Below are positions 45,739 through 54,771 of a stretch of DNA of 64,000 nt, in pieces (position 1 is the stretch's first letter; the number at the start of each line of letters is the position of its first letter). The notes beneath the pieces were generated by a model. The model did no database searches, was not told the DNA's origin, and saw nothing but the letters and a program-made list of their open reading frames with translations. The stretch comes from Stieleria mannarensis. Lineage in GTDB: Bacteria; Planctomycetota; Planctomycetia; Pirellulales; Pirellulaceae. Location: NCBI RefSeq assembly GCF_014154935.1, contig NZ_JACEHH010000016.1, positions 1 to 64,000 on the forward strand, written 5' to 3'. Position numbers and translations under genes: made by a program.

Positions 45739-46126
45739 GGTTCTCCATTGCGTTCACCGGTACAGTCGCTGAAACGGTCGCCATGGATGACCAAACTTTT
45801 AGAAATCGCGAAAATTCAGACCGATCGATGGAAAACTTCTTGCGGAGAAACAAATCCAACTGTGCCCAACAGGATGGCGGGTCCCGCCCCCTGACATCAG
45901 ACTCATTTCAAGCGAGGACGCTCACGTTGAAGCATGGATGAAACTGATCGGCAAGGCTCGCAAGCAGAGCCAAATGCCGGTATTGTCGGTCAGGCGTGAC
46001 GGCGGCACGGACGTGTGTTGACGTCAATCGTCCGTCGTTGCATCGATTGGATTCAACCCCCGTCCCCTTTGCTCGGTCGGGGGTGCCCGCAAGGCGGTCA
46101 CGGGGGAACAGTTGGGGACAACGGTT
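45739..46126. other. Intergenic region without a supported gene
   Basis: About 390 bp between the sigma operon and the glycosyltransferase 3' end. CCCCCG...CGGGGG near 46060-46085 can pair weakly. Nothing else is clear. Confidence 0.4.
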
Positions 46127-47239
46127 CTACACTTGCGATCGGTAGAGTGTTTCGTAGCGGTCGAGCATTTGGCGGTTGGAGAAGTTCTGCTCGAGGTGTT
46201 GTTGGTTGGCGTCGGCGATGGTTTGGCGAAGGTCGCTCGAGCGGAAGAATGCGTCGGCGAGCCGTGCCATGGCGGGACCGTCACCAGGGTCGAAGCCTTG
46301 AGCCTTGCAGCGCTGGCCGGATGCGTCGCCGAGCAGTTCGGCGCTGCCTTCGACACGGCTGCAAACGGTCACGCATCCGGCGGCCATCGCCTCCATCACG
46401 ATGTTCGGCATGCCCTCGTAGTGGCTCGGGAGCAACAGCAGCGTGGCCGCGTTTAGAAACGGTGCGACGTCGTTTTGCCACGGCAGAATTTGGACTCGGT
46501 CGTGCCCGATCGCATCGGCCCATTGCATCAACGGCTCTCGCAGCGGGCCGTCTCCGATCATCAGCAGTCGCCGGTCGGGGTGGGCGGCGAACAGGGAGTC
46601 GTATTGTTGCTGAATCAACTCGATCCCTTTCTGGGGATGCAGCCGTCCGACAAAGATCGCGACTTGGCTGTCGCCGGGCCAGCCGATTTGTGACCAGTCG
46701 GTTGCGACCGCGTCTCGAAACGTCGCGATGTCGACTCCGTTGGGGATGACCGAACAGGATTGAGGGTTGGCCGACAGCTGCTTGATCGCAAACGCCCGGA
46801 CTTGTTGGCTGACGCAGACGACGTGATTCATCCGCCGCAGCGCTCGAGCCTCCACGGACAATCGGATGCGTTTGGATTCTGCGACACGAAGCCCGCCGAT
46901 GACGTGCGGGACGCCGGCGCGTTTGGCCGCGGAGGTTCCCAAGCAGTTGGCATGAAAGAGGAAGGTTTGGCACAGCTCTGCGGGGCAGTCGCGAAAGCGG
47001 CGTACTAGCCATCGTCGTGCCGCTAGCATTTGACTCCAGTGATCAAAGCCGCCGAATTCGAGTGGCACTGATTCAGCAGCCAGTCGATCGACCAATCGAG
47101 AACGCTCTGGCGTGGGTTGCGAGCCGATCGAGAGGACGCGCACGCGATGCCCGCGGCGATGCATCCCGAGGGCCAATTCGGTCAGCGTTTTCTCGGCACC
47201 GCCGACGTTCAACTCGGTGATCAAGAAGTCAATTTTCAT
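46127..47239 (-). CDS. Family 4 glycosyltransferase
   Basis: 370 residues from ATG 47239 (GTG 47248 is possible). The GT-B fold opens MKIDFLITELNVGGAEKTLTELA, with the donor domain HVVCVSQQVRAF, SVIPNGVD, AIFVGRLHPQKG and LPSHYEGMPNIVMEAMAAGCVTVCSRVEGSAELLGD. The E-x7-E pair (EGMPNIVME) is the conserved nucleotide-sugar binding motif. It transfers a sugar from a nucleotide donor to an unknown lipid or polysaccharide acceptor. No partner genes of a polysaccharide cluster are adjacent. Confidence 0.9.
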   Translation of the reverse strand: MKIDFLITELNVGGAEKTLTELALGMHRRGHRVRVLSIGSQPTPERSRLVDRLAAESVPLEFGGFDHWSQMLAARRWLVRRFRDCPAELCQTFLFHANCLGTSAAKRAGVPHVIGGLRVAESKRIRLSVEARALRRMNHVVCVSQQVRAFAIKQLSANPQSCSVIPNGVDIATFRDAVATDWSQIGWPGDSQVAIFVGRLHPQKGIELIQQQYDSLFAAHPDRRLLMIGDGPLREPLMQWADAIGHDRVQILPWQNDVAPFLNAATLLLLPSHYEGMPNIVMEAMAAGCVTVCSRVEGSAELLGDASGQRCKAQGFDPGDGPAMARLADAFFRSSDLRQTIADANQQHLEQNFSNRQMLDRYETLYRSQV

Positions 47240-48141
47240 GCGGTGCACTACGCTTTGAAATCGGGCTTGGTTTTTCCGTCACATTGGTTGTAAGTTCCCT
47301 CTAATCGTCTCAACCGTCCTGCCGTGCGGACCTTGATTGCCGGGAACGTCAAATCAAACCGAAGTGGGGCGGTGCAATAGGCGAGGTTGTTCAGTGTGCA
47401 TCGCCATTCGCTACCGCTCGCCGAACCACGGCGGGCATTTTTCATAGGTTAAAAGATGATCACTCCATCTACCTGGTCGGTTCTGCCAAGCTTGACGATC
47501 GAGTCCGTTCATGGGCTGAAAGAAACCTTGGTCGTTGGCCCCGCTGGGATCTGGCAATCGCCGTCGTCTCGTGACGCGTCCAAAGGCCAATCGGGCTCGC
47601 CGGGCGATTCGACCGCCAAGCGTCCCGTGGCGGAGCGATCCGACCGCCGGGACGGACCGGCCCAAGAAAGCTGAGGCGGGCGTCACGCTCCTGTCGCCCC
47701 CAGAGGCATCAAGTTAGGACATGGAGCGATCAAGCAAGTAGTTCACCCTCCCTGCCAGGGAGGGTTTTGTGCTAGCTCAGCGTCTTTGCCTCTCCCTTCG
47801 CTCGACGTTGCGGTGGTTTGGTCAAGCCGATGATCTGTCGACCGGTCGCCGCAAGGATTCCCGAGCGAGCCGCGGCTGGTTTGTAACGGGAACGTAATAA
47901 ATGCTCCGAATTGTCGCCGAGGCACTGCGTCGGGATCGGCCCTAAATCCTTGGCCTGCCATGCTTTGGGGTTCGCCAGGCGTGTCGGGGCCGATTTGACG
48001 GCGGGGCGAAATTTGCAATGCTGTCCGCTACAGACTAGCCGAAAACATCGGGTGGGGCGTCGCGCCGTAAACGCTCCCGGTGTCGCTATACTAGCCCACC
48101 AACCATCCCACCTGGCGTTCGCCGTCCGAGAGCAATTGTTG
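47240..48141. other. 900-bp stretch with no convincing gene
   Basis: Several frames exist on both strands but none resembles a family or has a ribosome site. It holds GGCATCAAGTTAGGAC at about 47705 (shared with 33614) and a perfect hairpin terminator at 47746. It may hold an unrecognised RNA. Confidence 0.45.
47746..47768 (+). terminator. Hairpin terminator without an obvious gene
   Basis: CCCTCCCT-GCC-AGGGAGGG (47746-47764) is a perfect 8-bp stem followed by TTTT. No protein gene precedes it, so an RNA transcript or a repeat-derived hairpin is possible. Confidence 0.55.
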
Positions 48142-48831
48142 ATGAGCACTGTCACGCCGCACCCGCAAGATTCCAAAGACAAGTCCGATCCGGAGCATAA
48201 ACGGTCGCGAGTCCCCCACGCGGCGAAGCTGTATCACAACCTGGTGCCGGCCTACCAAGCGTTTTGGCCCGCCGTGGCCGGGAAGAATATTCGCTCCGCG
48301 GTCGGCGCGATGCCGTTGCCCGAAGGTGCCAAGGTTTTGGAGGTCGGCGTCGGCACGGGGCTGTCACTGGCAAGCTATCCTCGGCACATCCAATTGACCG
48401 GCATCGACTTGTCGGAATCGATGCTGGCCGAAGCGCAAACGCTGATCGACCGGAAGGGCTGGGGGCACATTTCGGTTCAGCCGATGAATGCCGAGGAGCT
48501 GATGTTCGCTGACAACCAGTTTGACGTCGTGACGTCCTTTCACACCGTCAGTGTCGTTTCCAATCCGGCCAAGATGATGCGAGAGATGGTTCGCGTCTGC
48601 CGACCGGGTGGGAAGATTTTAATCATCAACCACTTTCGCAGCGACAATCCCTTGATCGCCCGCGTGGTCGATTCGGCGGGCAATGTGACCAAGCGACTCG
48701 GTTGGCGGACCGATTTGGAGCTTGAGGAGGTGTTGCGTGAATTGCCGATTCGCATCGACCAACGCTACAAGCCCAATCCGTTTTCATTCTTCACGATCAT
48801 GAAGGCGACCGCCAAACCGGATCAGGTGTAG
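48142..48831 (+). CDS. Class I SAM-dependent methyltransferase, PmtA-like
   Basis: 229 residues. The SAM site is VLEVGVGTGLSLASYP (about 62-77), then LTGIDLSESMLAEAQ and VTSFHTVSVVSNPAKMMREMVRVCRPGGKILIINHF. The GVGTGLSL form and the NHF stretch after motif IV resemble bacterial phosphatidylethanolamine N-methyltransferases (PmtA type), so phosphatidylcholine or methylated PE synthesis is plausible but not proved. ATG 48142 is the first start before the conserved domain. It ends just before a long perfect inverted repeat. Confidence 0.8.
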   Translation: MSTVTPHPQDSKDKSDPEHKRSRVPHAAKLYHNLVPAYQAFWPAVAGKNIRSAVGAMPLPEGAKVLEVGVGTGLSLASYPRHIQLTGIDLSESMLAEAQTLIDRKGWGHISVQPMNAEELMFADNQFDVVTSFHTVSVVSNPAKMMREMVRVCRPGGKILIINHFRSDNPLIARVVDSAGNVTKRLGWRTDLELEEVLRELPIRIDQRYKPNPFSFFTIMKATAKPDQV

Positions 48832-48898
48832 CGCGAGGGTTGCGGTAAAAGTCTTGGCCGTGTTGAGCTATTCGGCGCGTTGGCATCCAAGTCGTTTT

Positions 48899-48958
48899 GC
48901 CAGCCCGACGCGTAAGCGAGGGGCGCCGTCTGACCCCTCGCTTACGCGTCGGGCTGGC
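48899..48958. terminator. Perfect 25-bp inverted repeat between convergent genes
   Basis: GCCAGCCCGACGCGTAAGCG starts the left arm (48899-48923); the right arm (48934-48958) is its exact complement, with a 10-base loop. It lacks a T-run. It could end transcription from both sides or be a repeat element. Confidence 0.7.
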
Positions 48959-48996
48959 ATTGAAAGGTTCATCGTCACGCACGGCGTGGGCGACAG

Positions 48997-49746
48997 CTAC
49001 GGCTTCAGGTGTGCGGCGTAAACCTTGGCGATGTCGCCCATGTAATTTGCCGGTGCGTGTTTGGCCGCGATGTCCAGGTGCTTTTTTGCGGTCGCGGTGT
49101 CTGCCAGGGCATCGGCGTAAAGGCCCCGATAGAAATGGCCGTAGAAATTGGCCGACCGCGCCGCAGCCGAACCGGGGGCGAATGAATTCATGCGTTGTTT
49201 GACCGGACCGCTGTCGCCCGAGCGAAGCATCTGCAAGACCTCCTCCATGGGGGCGCGGGAATCGTTGGGGGCGGGCAGCAGCAGTTGCTTTGCTTTCTCC
49301 GGAGATTCGGCTTTCGCAACACAGAGGAAATGCCAGGCCGCATTTTCGACATCGTTGGGATTCACCGTGCGGTGGACTTCGAACAGCTTGGCGCCGTCTT
49401 TGAATCGTCCGTCGAAGTAATAGGCGATGCCAAGTTGCCACAGGTAGGGGCGGTCGTTGGGGCGTTGGGTCAGGTACTGCTCGAACAGCTCGATCGCGCG
49501 TTTCGATTCGCCACAGCGAAGCAGCGTGTCCGCGGCGACGCGTTGAAATTCGTCCGTTGCCGGTGCCTCGGCGATCTTGCCGGCGGCTTCGGATGCCGTC
49601 TTGTAGTCTTGTTGGTCCAGGGCCCGGCGTGCTTCGATCGCCCACCGTTGGTTTTCTGCGATTGATTGGGCGGCGCAGGTGGTGGCGAGGAAGAGTGGCA
49701 GGCAGGCCAGGGCGAGCGATCGGAGGGGATTGGGCATGGGAAGCAT
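48997..49746 (-). CDS. Secreted tetratricopeptide-like repeat protein
   Basis: 249 residues. A signal peptide is clear (LRSLALACLPLFLATTCAAQS). The rest is helical repeats of TPR length: RWAIEARRALDQQDYKTASEAAGKI, AADTLLRCGESKRAIELFEQYLTQRPND, LGIAYYFDGRFKDGAKLFEVHRTVNPND and YRGLYADALADTATAKKHLDIAAKHAP. It should be periplasmic. It is the last gene of the minus-strand unit with the chorismate-lyase-like and prenyl synthase genes, with only 43 bp in between. Confidence 0.8.
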   Translation of the reverse strand: MLPMPNPLRSLALACLPLFLATTCAAQSIAENQRWAIEARRALDQQDYKTASEAAGKIAEAPATDEFQRVAADTLLRCGESKRAIELFEQYLTQRPNDRPYLWQLGIAYYFDGRFKDGAKLFEVHRTVNPNDVENAAWHFLCVAKAESPEKAKQLLLPAPNDSRAPMEEVLQMLRSGDSGPVKQRMNSFAPGSAAARSANFYGHFYRGLYADALADTATAKKHLDIAAKHAPANYMGDIAKVYAAHLKP

Positions 49747-49758
49747 GTGGTGAGAATT

Positions 49759-49781
49759 GACAGGCTGGAAGCCTATCCCAC
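49759..49781. repeat. AGGCTGGAAGCCT hairpin repeat, copy 2
   Basis: Identical to 13157-13179 over 23 bp. It fills most of the short gap between two minus-strand genes, which may separate their expression. Confidence 0.75.
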
Positions 49782-49789
49782 GGGGCGGG

Positions 49790-50356
49790 TCACTTGGCGA
49801 CGACTTCCAGCAGTTCGATGGCGGGTTCGCCGTCGCAGTAGATCAGTGCGGTTCGCCCGTAAACGGTGTCTCCGGCTTCGGCGTGCAGCAGGCTGGCCAA
49901 CGCCGGTCCGGCCTGGATTTCCCAGAGCTCACAGAGTTGGACTTCGCGCAGCACATTGTGTTCGATCAAAACACGTCCGAGCGGTGTCTGTCGCGATTCG
50001 ATCTGTTTCCAGACTTCGGGGGCGAGGGCGGAGACATTCAATCGGACGATTCCGTACTGGACGACCTTGCCGCTGGTCTGGGTCTTCAGCGTGATCTCGC
50101 GGACGTACCAATCGCCGTGGTCATCGGCATGGCGGTGATGACGGTGCACGACGACGTCGACCTTGTCGCCATGATGTGACTCGACGGTCACGGTCATGTG
50201 CGAATGATGATTGAGCAATTCGTCGTAGGGCGAGGGCATCCGAAGTGTCGAACGGCACTGCCCCCACTGGGCGAACCCCGCCTCGGGATCATAGAACTCT
50301 GCCAACAGCGTTTCGATTTTTACGTCGGCGTCGTCTTTGGAAAGCCCAGCAACCAT
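49790..50356 (-). CDS. Chorismate-lyase-fold (UbiC/DUF98-like) protein with His-rich insert
   Basis: 188 residues. It lines up with E. coli UbiC: YVREITLKT (84-92) on YWLREILLC, with Arg86 on the substrate Arg; QTPLGRVLIEHNVLREVQL (123-141) on KTPLGRYLFTSSTLTRDFI; and GDTVYGRTALIYCDGEPAIELLEV on the final sheet with the catalytic Glu, for which Glu181 or Glu184 are candidates. A His-rich stretch (10 His in residues 50-80) is not a UbiC feature. The family releases 4- or 3-hydroxybenzoate from chorismate. It lies 55 bp downstream of a polyprenyl synthase fusion. Function is likely but activity is unproved because the Glu register is uncertain. Confidence 0.72.
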   Translation of the reverse strand: MVAGLSKDDADVKIETLLAEFYDPEAGFAQWGQCRSTLRMPSPYDELLNHHSHMTVTVESHHGDKVDVVVHRHHRHADDHGDWYVREITLKTQTSGKVVQYGIVRLNVSALAPEVWKQIESRQTPLGRVLIEHNVLREVQLCELWEIQAGPALASLLHAEAGDTVYGRTALIYCDGEPAIELLEVVAK

Positions 50357-50411
50357 GAATCCGCTCGGGGGACGTTAGAAGAAAGAAGGGATGGCTTGTG
50401 CGTCGACCGAC

Positions 50412-52403
50412 TCACACCGTGGCCGCGGCGATGCCCAGCGAGACGACCTTGGGGGTCTGGATCTCGGGGCGTTCGAGCACGGTGTCGACCAGGAAGTACA
50501 GCAGTCGCCGCAGCGAGTCGGGTTCGATTTTATCGGCGACCTGTTCGGCGCGTTGCTGATGTTTGTCGACCAGCCGGAATGCGGTGTCAAAGACGCCGGC
50601 TTTTTCGTACAGCCCACGGACGGCGCTCAGTCGTTCGGCGTCGCCGAGTGTGCAATCGGCACTGGCCAGACCGAGCAGTTCGTGTTGGTCGTGCTCATTG
50701 AGCGAATCGAGCGCCAACGCCCACAACAACGTCGGTCGCCCGCCGAAGATGTCGCCGCCGGCGGAGAGCTTGTTGTCATTGTCGCCGGCGAAATCACCCA
50801 GGTCGTTCAGGATCTGGAAGGCGACGCCCAGGTTTCGGCTGAAGGTGCGGATTGACTCGCGGTATTCGTTCGCCTTGCCGTCGGCATCGTCGCCACAGCC
50901 CAGGCGAACGCCGCTGAACAGAGCGGCCTCGAATGCCGGAGATGTCTTGAGCGCATAAATCTTTAACGCATCCAGCGGCGTCAACCGGCGATCGGTGCCG
51001 TCACGCCACAGCAGTTCGGCACCCTGGCCTTCACCGAGTCGCATGTGCGCGGCGGCCAAGCAATCCATCACATCGATTTGGGCGGCCGCACCGGTGCCGG
51101 CCATCGCACTGCGGTCGCTGATCAGGCGGTAGCCCATGCCGACCAGGAAGTCACCGACGTTGATGGCCGTCGGGATGCCAAAGACTTTGTGCAGCGAGGG
51201 TTGGCCGTAGCGAAAGGCATCGTCGTCTTCGATGTCGTCGTGGACCAAGCTGGCTTTGTGAAACGTCTCGATGCTGAGGGCGGCCCTGCGGACCGATTGG
51301 GGCAGCTCGGCGATTGCGCGGGCCGCGTTGCTGCCGGTGCAATCGCCGCCGGTCATCGCGTCGTAGGCTGCGAGCGTGATGAACGGTCGCGAATGTTTTC
51401 CGCCGCGAGCGAGGAAGTCGTACGCGATGTGTTCGGTGGCTTCGACCGCATCCATCGCGGCAACGCTCTGGGCAGAGAGGTCTCCAGTGCCGAACGCCGA
51501 TTTGCCACGCAAACGCGGCGCGTTCGCTTCGAGCGTCTCGGGCAGGAACAGATCGCCCGCGGCGCGCATCAGGTGCACGTAGCTGCGGGTCTCCTGCTGG
51601 GCCGGCTTGTAGGGCGTGCGGATCATTTGGTCGACCCACGCTTCGTCGACTTTGGTGTTTCGGCAATCACTGCTCAGCAGCGGAACGGCCATGCAGGGGA
51701 TCCCCGCCAACAAGACCTTGTCGATCGCCTTTTCCAGGACGTTCAAACAAGCCACGCCGATCACCGCATCGACGTACCCGCCGACGATGATCTTCATCAC
51801 CACCGGTGAACCTTCGGCGACCAGCACGCGGTAGCCCATTTCTTCGGCCAGTCCGCGGAAGTCGGCGATGCTGCACGCCCCGCATTCTTTGCAGTTCATG
51901 CCGAACTCATCGTACTCCGCCGGGCACCCCTCGGCGTGTTTCAGGCAGTGAGGCAACAGGAACAAGCGGCGCTCCGGCGGAACCCCTTCCAGGGCGTGAC
52001 GCCAGAACGAGGTGCTGATCATCACCATCACCCAGCCGACCAGCGATTCGGGCAAATCGGCTTCTTCCAGCGTTCGCCGGGCGACTTGCTCCAATTCGTC
52101 TTTGGTCATCGGGACGCTGCGGTCCAATCGATCGGCGACCTGTTCACAGCGGGCGCGCAGACTTTCGCGCAGCTCCAGTGTTTCGGGGACCTCCTTCAAG
52201 TGGCTCGTCTTGCGGCGTCGGCTGCGTGATCCTGCGCTGGCGTCTGAGGATGCGGAATCCGACGGCGATGGGGGGACGGTTTGGCTGGCAGTGGCATCGC
52301 TGGGGCTGTATCCGGTCGACAAACCGATTACCTCGGGGCGAGAAATGGTGCGGGAATCTAAGGTGGGTTCACTGTAGCCTGGGACCGGAGGACCGATCGT
52401 CAT
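50412..52403 (-). CDS. DUF116 domain fused to a polyprenyl diphosphate synthase
   Basis: 663 residues from ATG 52403, whose ATGA overlaps the cyclase stop. After a Ser/Pro-rich lead of about 65 residues comes a DUF116 domain (about 95-275) with LPHCLKHAEGCPAEYDEFGMNCKECGACSI, VAEGSPVVMKIIVGGYVDAVIGVACLNVLEKAI and IPCMAVPLLSSDCRNTKVD. The trans-prenyltransferase domain (about 315-640) has RGGKHSRPFITLAA (His in place of the usual Arg), the first Asp-rich motif DDIED (389-393) in LVHDDIEDDD, and a second motif NDLGDFAGDNDNK. It should elongate isoprenyl diphosphates. The DUF116 role is unknown; its Cys set suggests a metal. Confidence 0.88.
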   Translation of the reverse strand: MTIGPPVPGYSEPTLDSRTISRPEVIGLSTGYSPSDATASQTVPPSPSDSASSDASAGSRSRRRKTSHLKEVPETLELRESLRARCEQVADRLDRSVPMTKDELEQVARRTLEEADLPESLVGWVMVMISTSFWRHALEGVPPERRLFLLPHCLKHAEGCPAEYDEFGMNCKECGACSIADFRGLAEEMGYRVLVAEGSPVVMKIIVGGYVDAVIGVACLNVLEKAIDKVLLAGIPCMAVPLLSSDCRNTKVDEAWVDQMIRTPYKPAQQETRSYVHLMRAAGDLFLPETLEANAPRLRGKSAFGTGDLSAQSVAAMDAVEATEHIAYDFLARGGKHSRPFITLAAYDAMTGGDCTGSNAARAIAELPQSVRRAALSIETFHKASLVHDDIEDDDAFRYGQPSLHKVFGIPTAINVGDFLVGMGYRLISDRSAMAGTGAAAQIDVMDCLAAAHMRLGEGQGAELLWRDGTDRRLTPLDALKIYALKTSPAFEAALFSGVRLGCGDDADGKANEYRESIRTFSRNLGVAFQILNDLGDFAGDNDNKLSAGGDIFGGRPTLLWALALDSLNEHDQHELLGLASADCTLGDAERLSAVRGLYEKAGVFDTAFRLVDKHQQRAEQVADKIEPDSLRRLLYFLVDTVLERPEIQTPKVVSLGIAAATV

Positions 52404-54583
52404 CGAGGCCAATTCGGGTCGTGATTCTCGGCCAACACGCGGAGCGTTTTTCCCAGCGCGGCGGCGGTGAAGATCAGCGGATACAAGCGTTCATGGTACC
52501 AGAGCTTGGCAAAATAGAATCCGATCGGCCATGCCACTTGATGTCGCCGATCCTCGACACTTTGCATCAAGAATTCGACCCCGCGTAGTATAGCCGCCAC
52601 CAAGGCATCGTTCACAGCGGCGGAACTGTCTGCGGCAGAACATTCTGGTCGTTGCCTTGTTAACCCGTCTGCCAAGCGATCGGATCGCAGATTCGCGGTG
52701 ACGTTTTCAGATTGCGGCCCGACGGCGGGGGGGGCGTCTCGGTGGCGGAGGATCACCGTCGCGAGCGCTTCGACGGCGAGCCCCGTTTCTTCCACGCTGC
52801 TTTGCAAACCAGCGGGGATTTTCGGGGCGATCGAGCCGACCTCGGAATCCGATTCGACCAGGGAGCGTATTTTTTCCGCGACCGATGGTCCCCCGCCCCA
52901 GCCGCCGTCGGCGTTTTGGTTCTGCAACAGGTAGTCGCATGCCGCCGCTTCTTGGCGGGGGGCGATCCCGCCCGCGATCAGGACTTTTGCCGTTCCGTAG
53001 ATCGGGTTGGATTCGTCCTCGCGATCTTGGTTGCCGAACCAAAGCGGCATCCAGGACCCATCGGCCTGTTGTTGCCGTGACAAATATCGCAACGCTTTGC
53101 GGTTGGCCCGGTCAAAAACCGCTCGGCTCGGTCCCGGCCCCCGTGTGTCTTTCGGGCGAACAGGAATCGACCAAAGAGCCCGCAGTGCGTGGGCGGTCAG
53201 ATCGGTGCTGCTGCGATCAAAGGGCAGTTTTCCCCAGCCGCGGCAGAACGTCGGCCAGCCGCCGTTTCGGTTTTGCAGCCGGATCAGCCAGCGGCTGCCG
53301 CGAATCATCGCGGCGTGCATTTGGGTCTGTCGATTTGCGTCCGCGTGTGGACGCATCAGTCCGAGAGCGAGGATGGCGGCCGGCGTGTCATCGCTGTCAG
53401 GGACCGCGCCGCTCAAGTCCGTCCAGCCCCAGCCCCCCGGCTCGGCACCGGTAAACGGATGTCGCGTCAGATGCTGGCAACCCAGGTGCCAGTCGGCCAA
53501 CTGTTCGCTGTACCAATTACCGTCGTCCGCCGGGTCACAGGCCAACGCGTGAATGGATAACGACGTCGCCCAGGTCGCCAAATTGGTATCGATCGGCCAG
53601 CACCCGCCGTCAAGCATCGATTCGGTTAGAAAACGCAACCCGTTCCGCACGACGGGCAAGTCGCATCGTCCGGTGGCCGCCAGGCTCATCACCACAAACG
53701 CGGTCAACGGGGTCGCTTCGAGATAACCACCGCTGGCCGGTTGCATCCGTTCCAACACCGCGAGAGTTCGCCGGACGCACAGCGAGCGGATCAGCCGGAC
53801 CGGGGCGATCGCGCGGCGACCGAGGAAATGACGTGCTTGGCCGATCGCCACCAGCGCGGGGATCGCATAGCTGACCACTGGCATCTGCAAAAAGCGATAC
53901 ATCGATTGCGGAAACACAGCCGCTTCAAACGGCAGCGCGGCGACCTGGTCCCAGGAGATCAGTCCGGCGATCGCCATGTTGTTCATGATCGGCACGACGA
54001 ACGTTTTGTCCGTCCCGTAGCGTCGGCGGAGTCCGTCCAGTCGACCGGCTTGGTCCAAGTACCGGTTCAGTTGCTGCACGGCGGTCGGAGCGAGCGGTGA
54101 TTCGCCGATGGTTTCGGCTAGCGTTGAGGCCGATAGGACCAGGTAGCTGGTCGCGATGTTGGAATGACTGCGGTCGGTGTCGCCGAATCCGCCGTCCGGA
54201 TTTTGCTGGGTTTGCAGGTAGCCCATCCCCTGGCGGACCATCGCTCGCAGCGATTCGCCCCCGGGCGGATCACCGTTGATCAGGACAGCCGAAAACGCGC
54301 TGACGGCGGTGGCGGTGCTGAGCGCGCTGGCGGCCAACTGACCGGTCCAGTGCCCGGCGTCGTTACGGGCGGCCAGCAATTCGCTGCGAACACGATCCAG
54401 CGTTTGCCGGCATTTTTGTCGCACGGCGTCGCTGGCGGTCGGAGATGAAGGCAGCGTGGACAAAACGGATACGGCGAAATCGGGGCGGCGGGCTAAAGGG
54501 GCGATCGGCGAGTCGTCGGACGCATCCGTGACGGGCTCGCCGCGAAATTCAAGCGAATCGGAACACCATCGGGAGGCGATCAT
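52400..54583 (-). CDS. Class II terpene cyclase of the squalene-hopene cyclase family
   Basis: About 727 residues from ATG 54583 (ATG 54667 is also in frame but overlaps the divergent promoter). The class II catalytic motif is DSDDTP (396-401), close to the DxDDTA position of hopene cyclases. Repeated QW-type motifs are QNPDGGFGD, QNRNGGWPTF, QQQADGSWMPLWFG and QNADGGWGG. The last shared block is WYHERLYPLIFTAAALGKTL, also typical of cyclases. A ~60-residue low-complexity lead and an insert of about 50 residues near the C-terminus (HRDAPPAVGPQ...) are unusual. It may cyclise squalene or a polyprenyl chain; the adjacent prenyl synthase favours the latter. Confidence 0.87.
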   Translation of the reverse strand: MIASRWCSDSLEFRGEPVTDASDDSPIAPLARRPDFAVSVLSTLPSSPTASDAVRQKCRQTLDRVRSELLAARNDAGHWTGQLAASALSTATAVSAFSAVLINGDPPGGESLRAMVRQGMGYLQTQQNPDGGFGDTDRSHSNIATSYLVLSASTLAETIGESPLAPTAVQQLNRYLDQAGRLDGLRRRYGTDKTFVVPIMNNMAIAGLISWDQVAALPFEAAVFPQSMYRFLQMPVVSYAIPALVAIGQARHFLGRRAIAPVRLIRSLCVRRTLAVLERMQPASGGYLEATPLTAFVVMSLAATGRCDLPVVRNGLRFLTESMLDGGCWPIDTNLATWATSLSIHALACDPADDGNWYSEQLADWHLGCQHLTRHPFTGAEPGGWGWTDLSGAVPDSDDTPAAILALGLMRPHADANRQTQMHAAMIRGSRWLIRLQNRNGGWPTFCRGWGKLPFDRSSTDLTAHALRALWSIPVRPKDTRGPGPSRAVFDRANRKALRYLSRQQQADGSWMPLWFGNQDREDESNPIYGTAKVLIAGGIAPRQEAAACDYLLQNQNADGGWGGGPSVAEKIRSLVESDSEVGSIAPKIPAGLQSSVEETGLAVEALATVILRHRDAPPAVGPQSENVTANLRSDRLADGLTRQRPECSAADSSAAVNDALVAAILRGVEFLMQSVEDRRHQVAWPIGFYFAKLWYHERLYPLIFTAAALGKTLRVLAENHDPNWPR

Positions 54584-54771
54584 CGTGTCGGCGGCGGCAA
54601 CGGATTGGCTCAGTTTACCGGAATGACCGGACCCCGGACGTGCCCCGCCACCCACCCCGCTGACCATTGATCGGTGATTTCGTAACTGGTACCTTCGGGC
54701 GTTCGCGGACAGGTGATTTCTATGCACCTGAAACCTACCCGACCAGTCTGACCCCACCGGCAGCCAGCACA
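54584..54771. promoter_or_regulatory. Divergent promoter region of the biosynthetic locus
   Basis: 188 bp separate the cyclase (minus) and ketoacyl synthase (plus) starts, so both promoters should be here. I could not place -35/-10 boxes with confidence. Confidence 0.45.

Noticed and set aside
48797-49645. Long minus-strand frame overlapping the TPR protein
   Set aside because: Its translation is Arg/Pro-rich and partly crosses the perfect inverted repeat; the TPR frame has a signal peptide and repeats.
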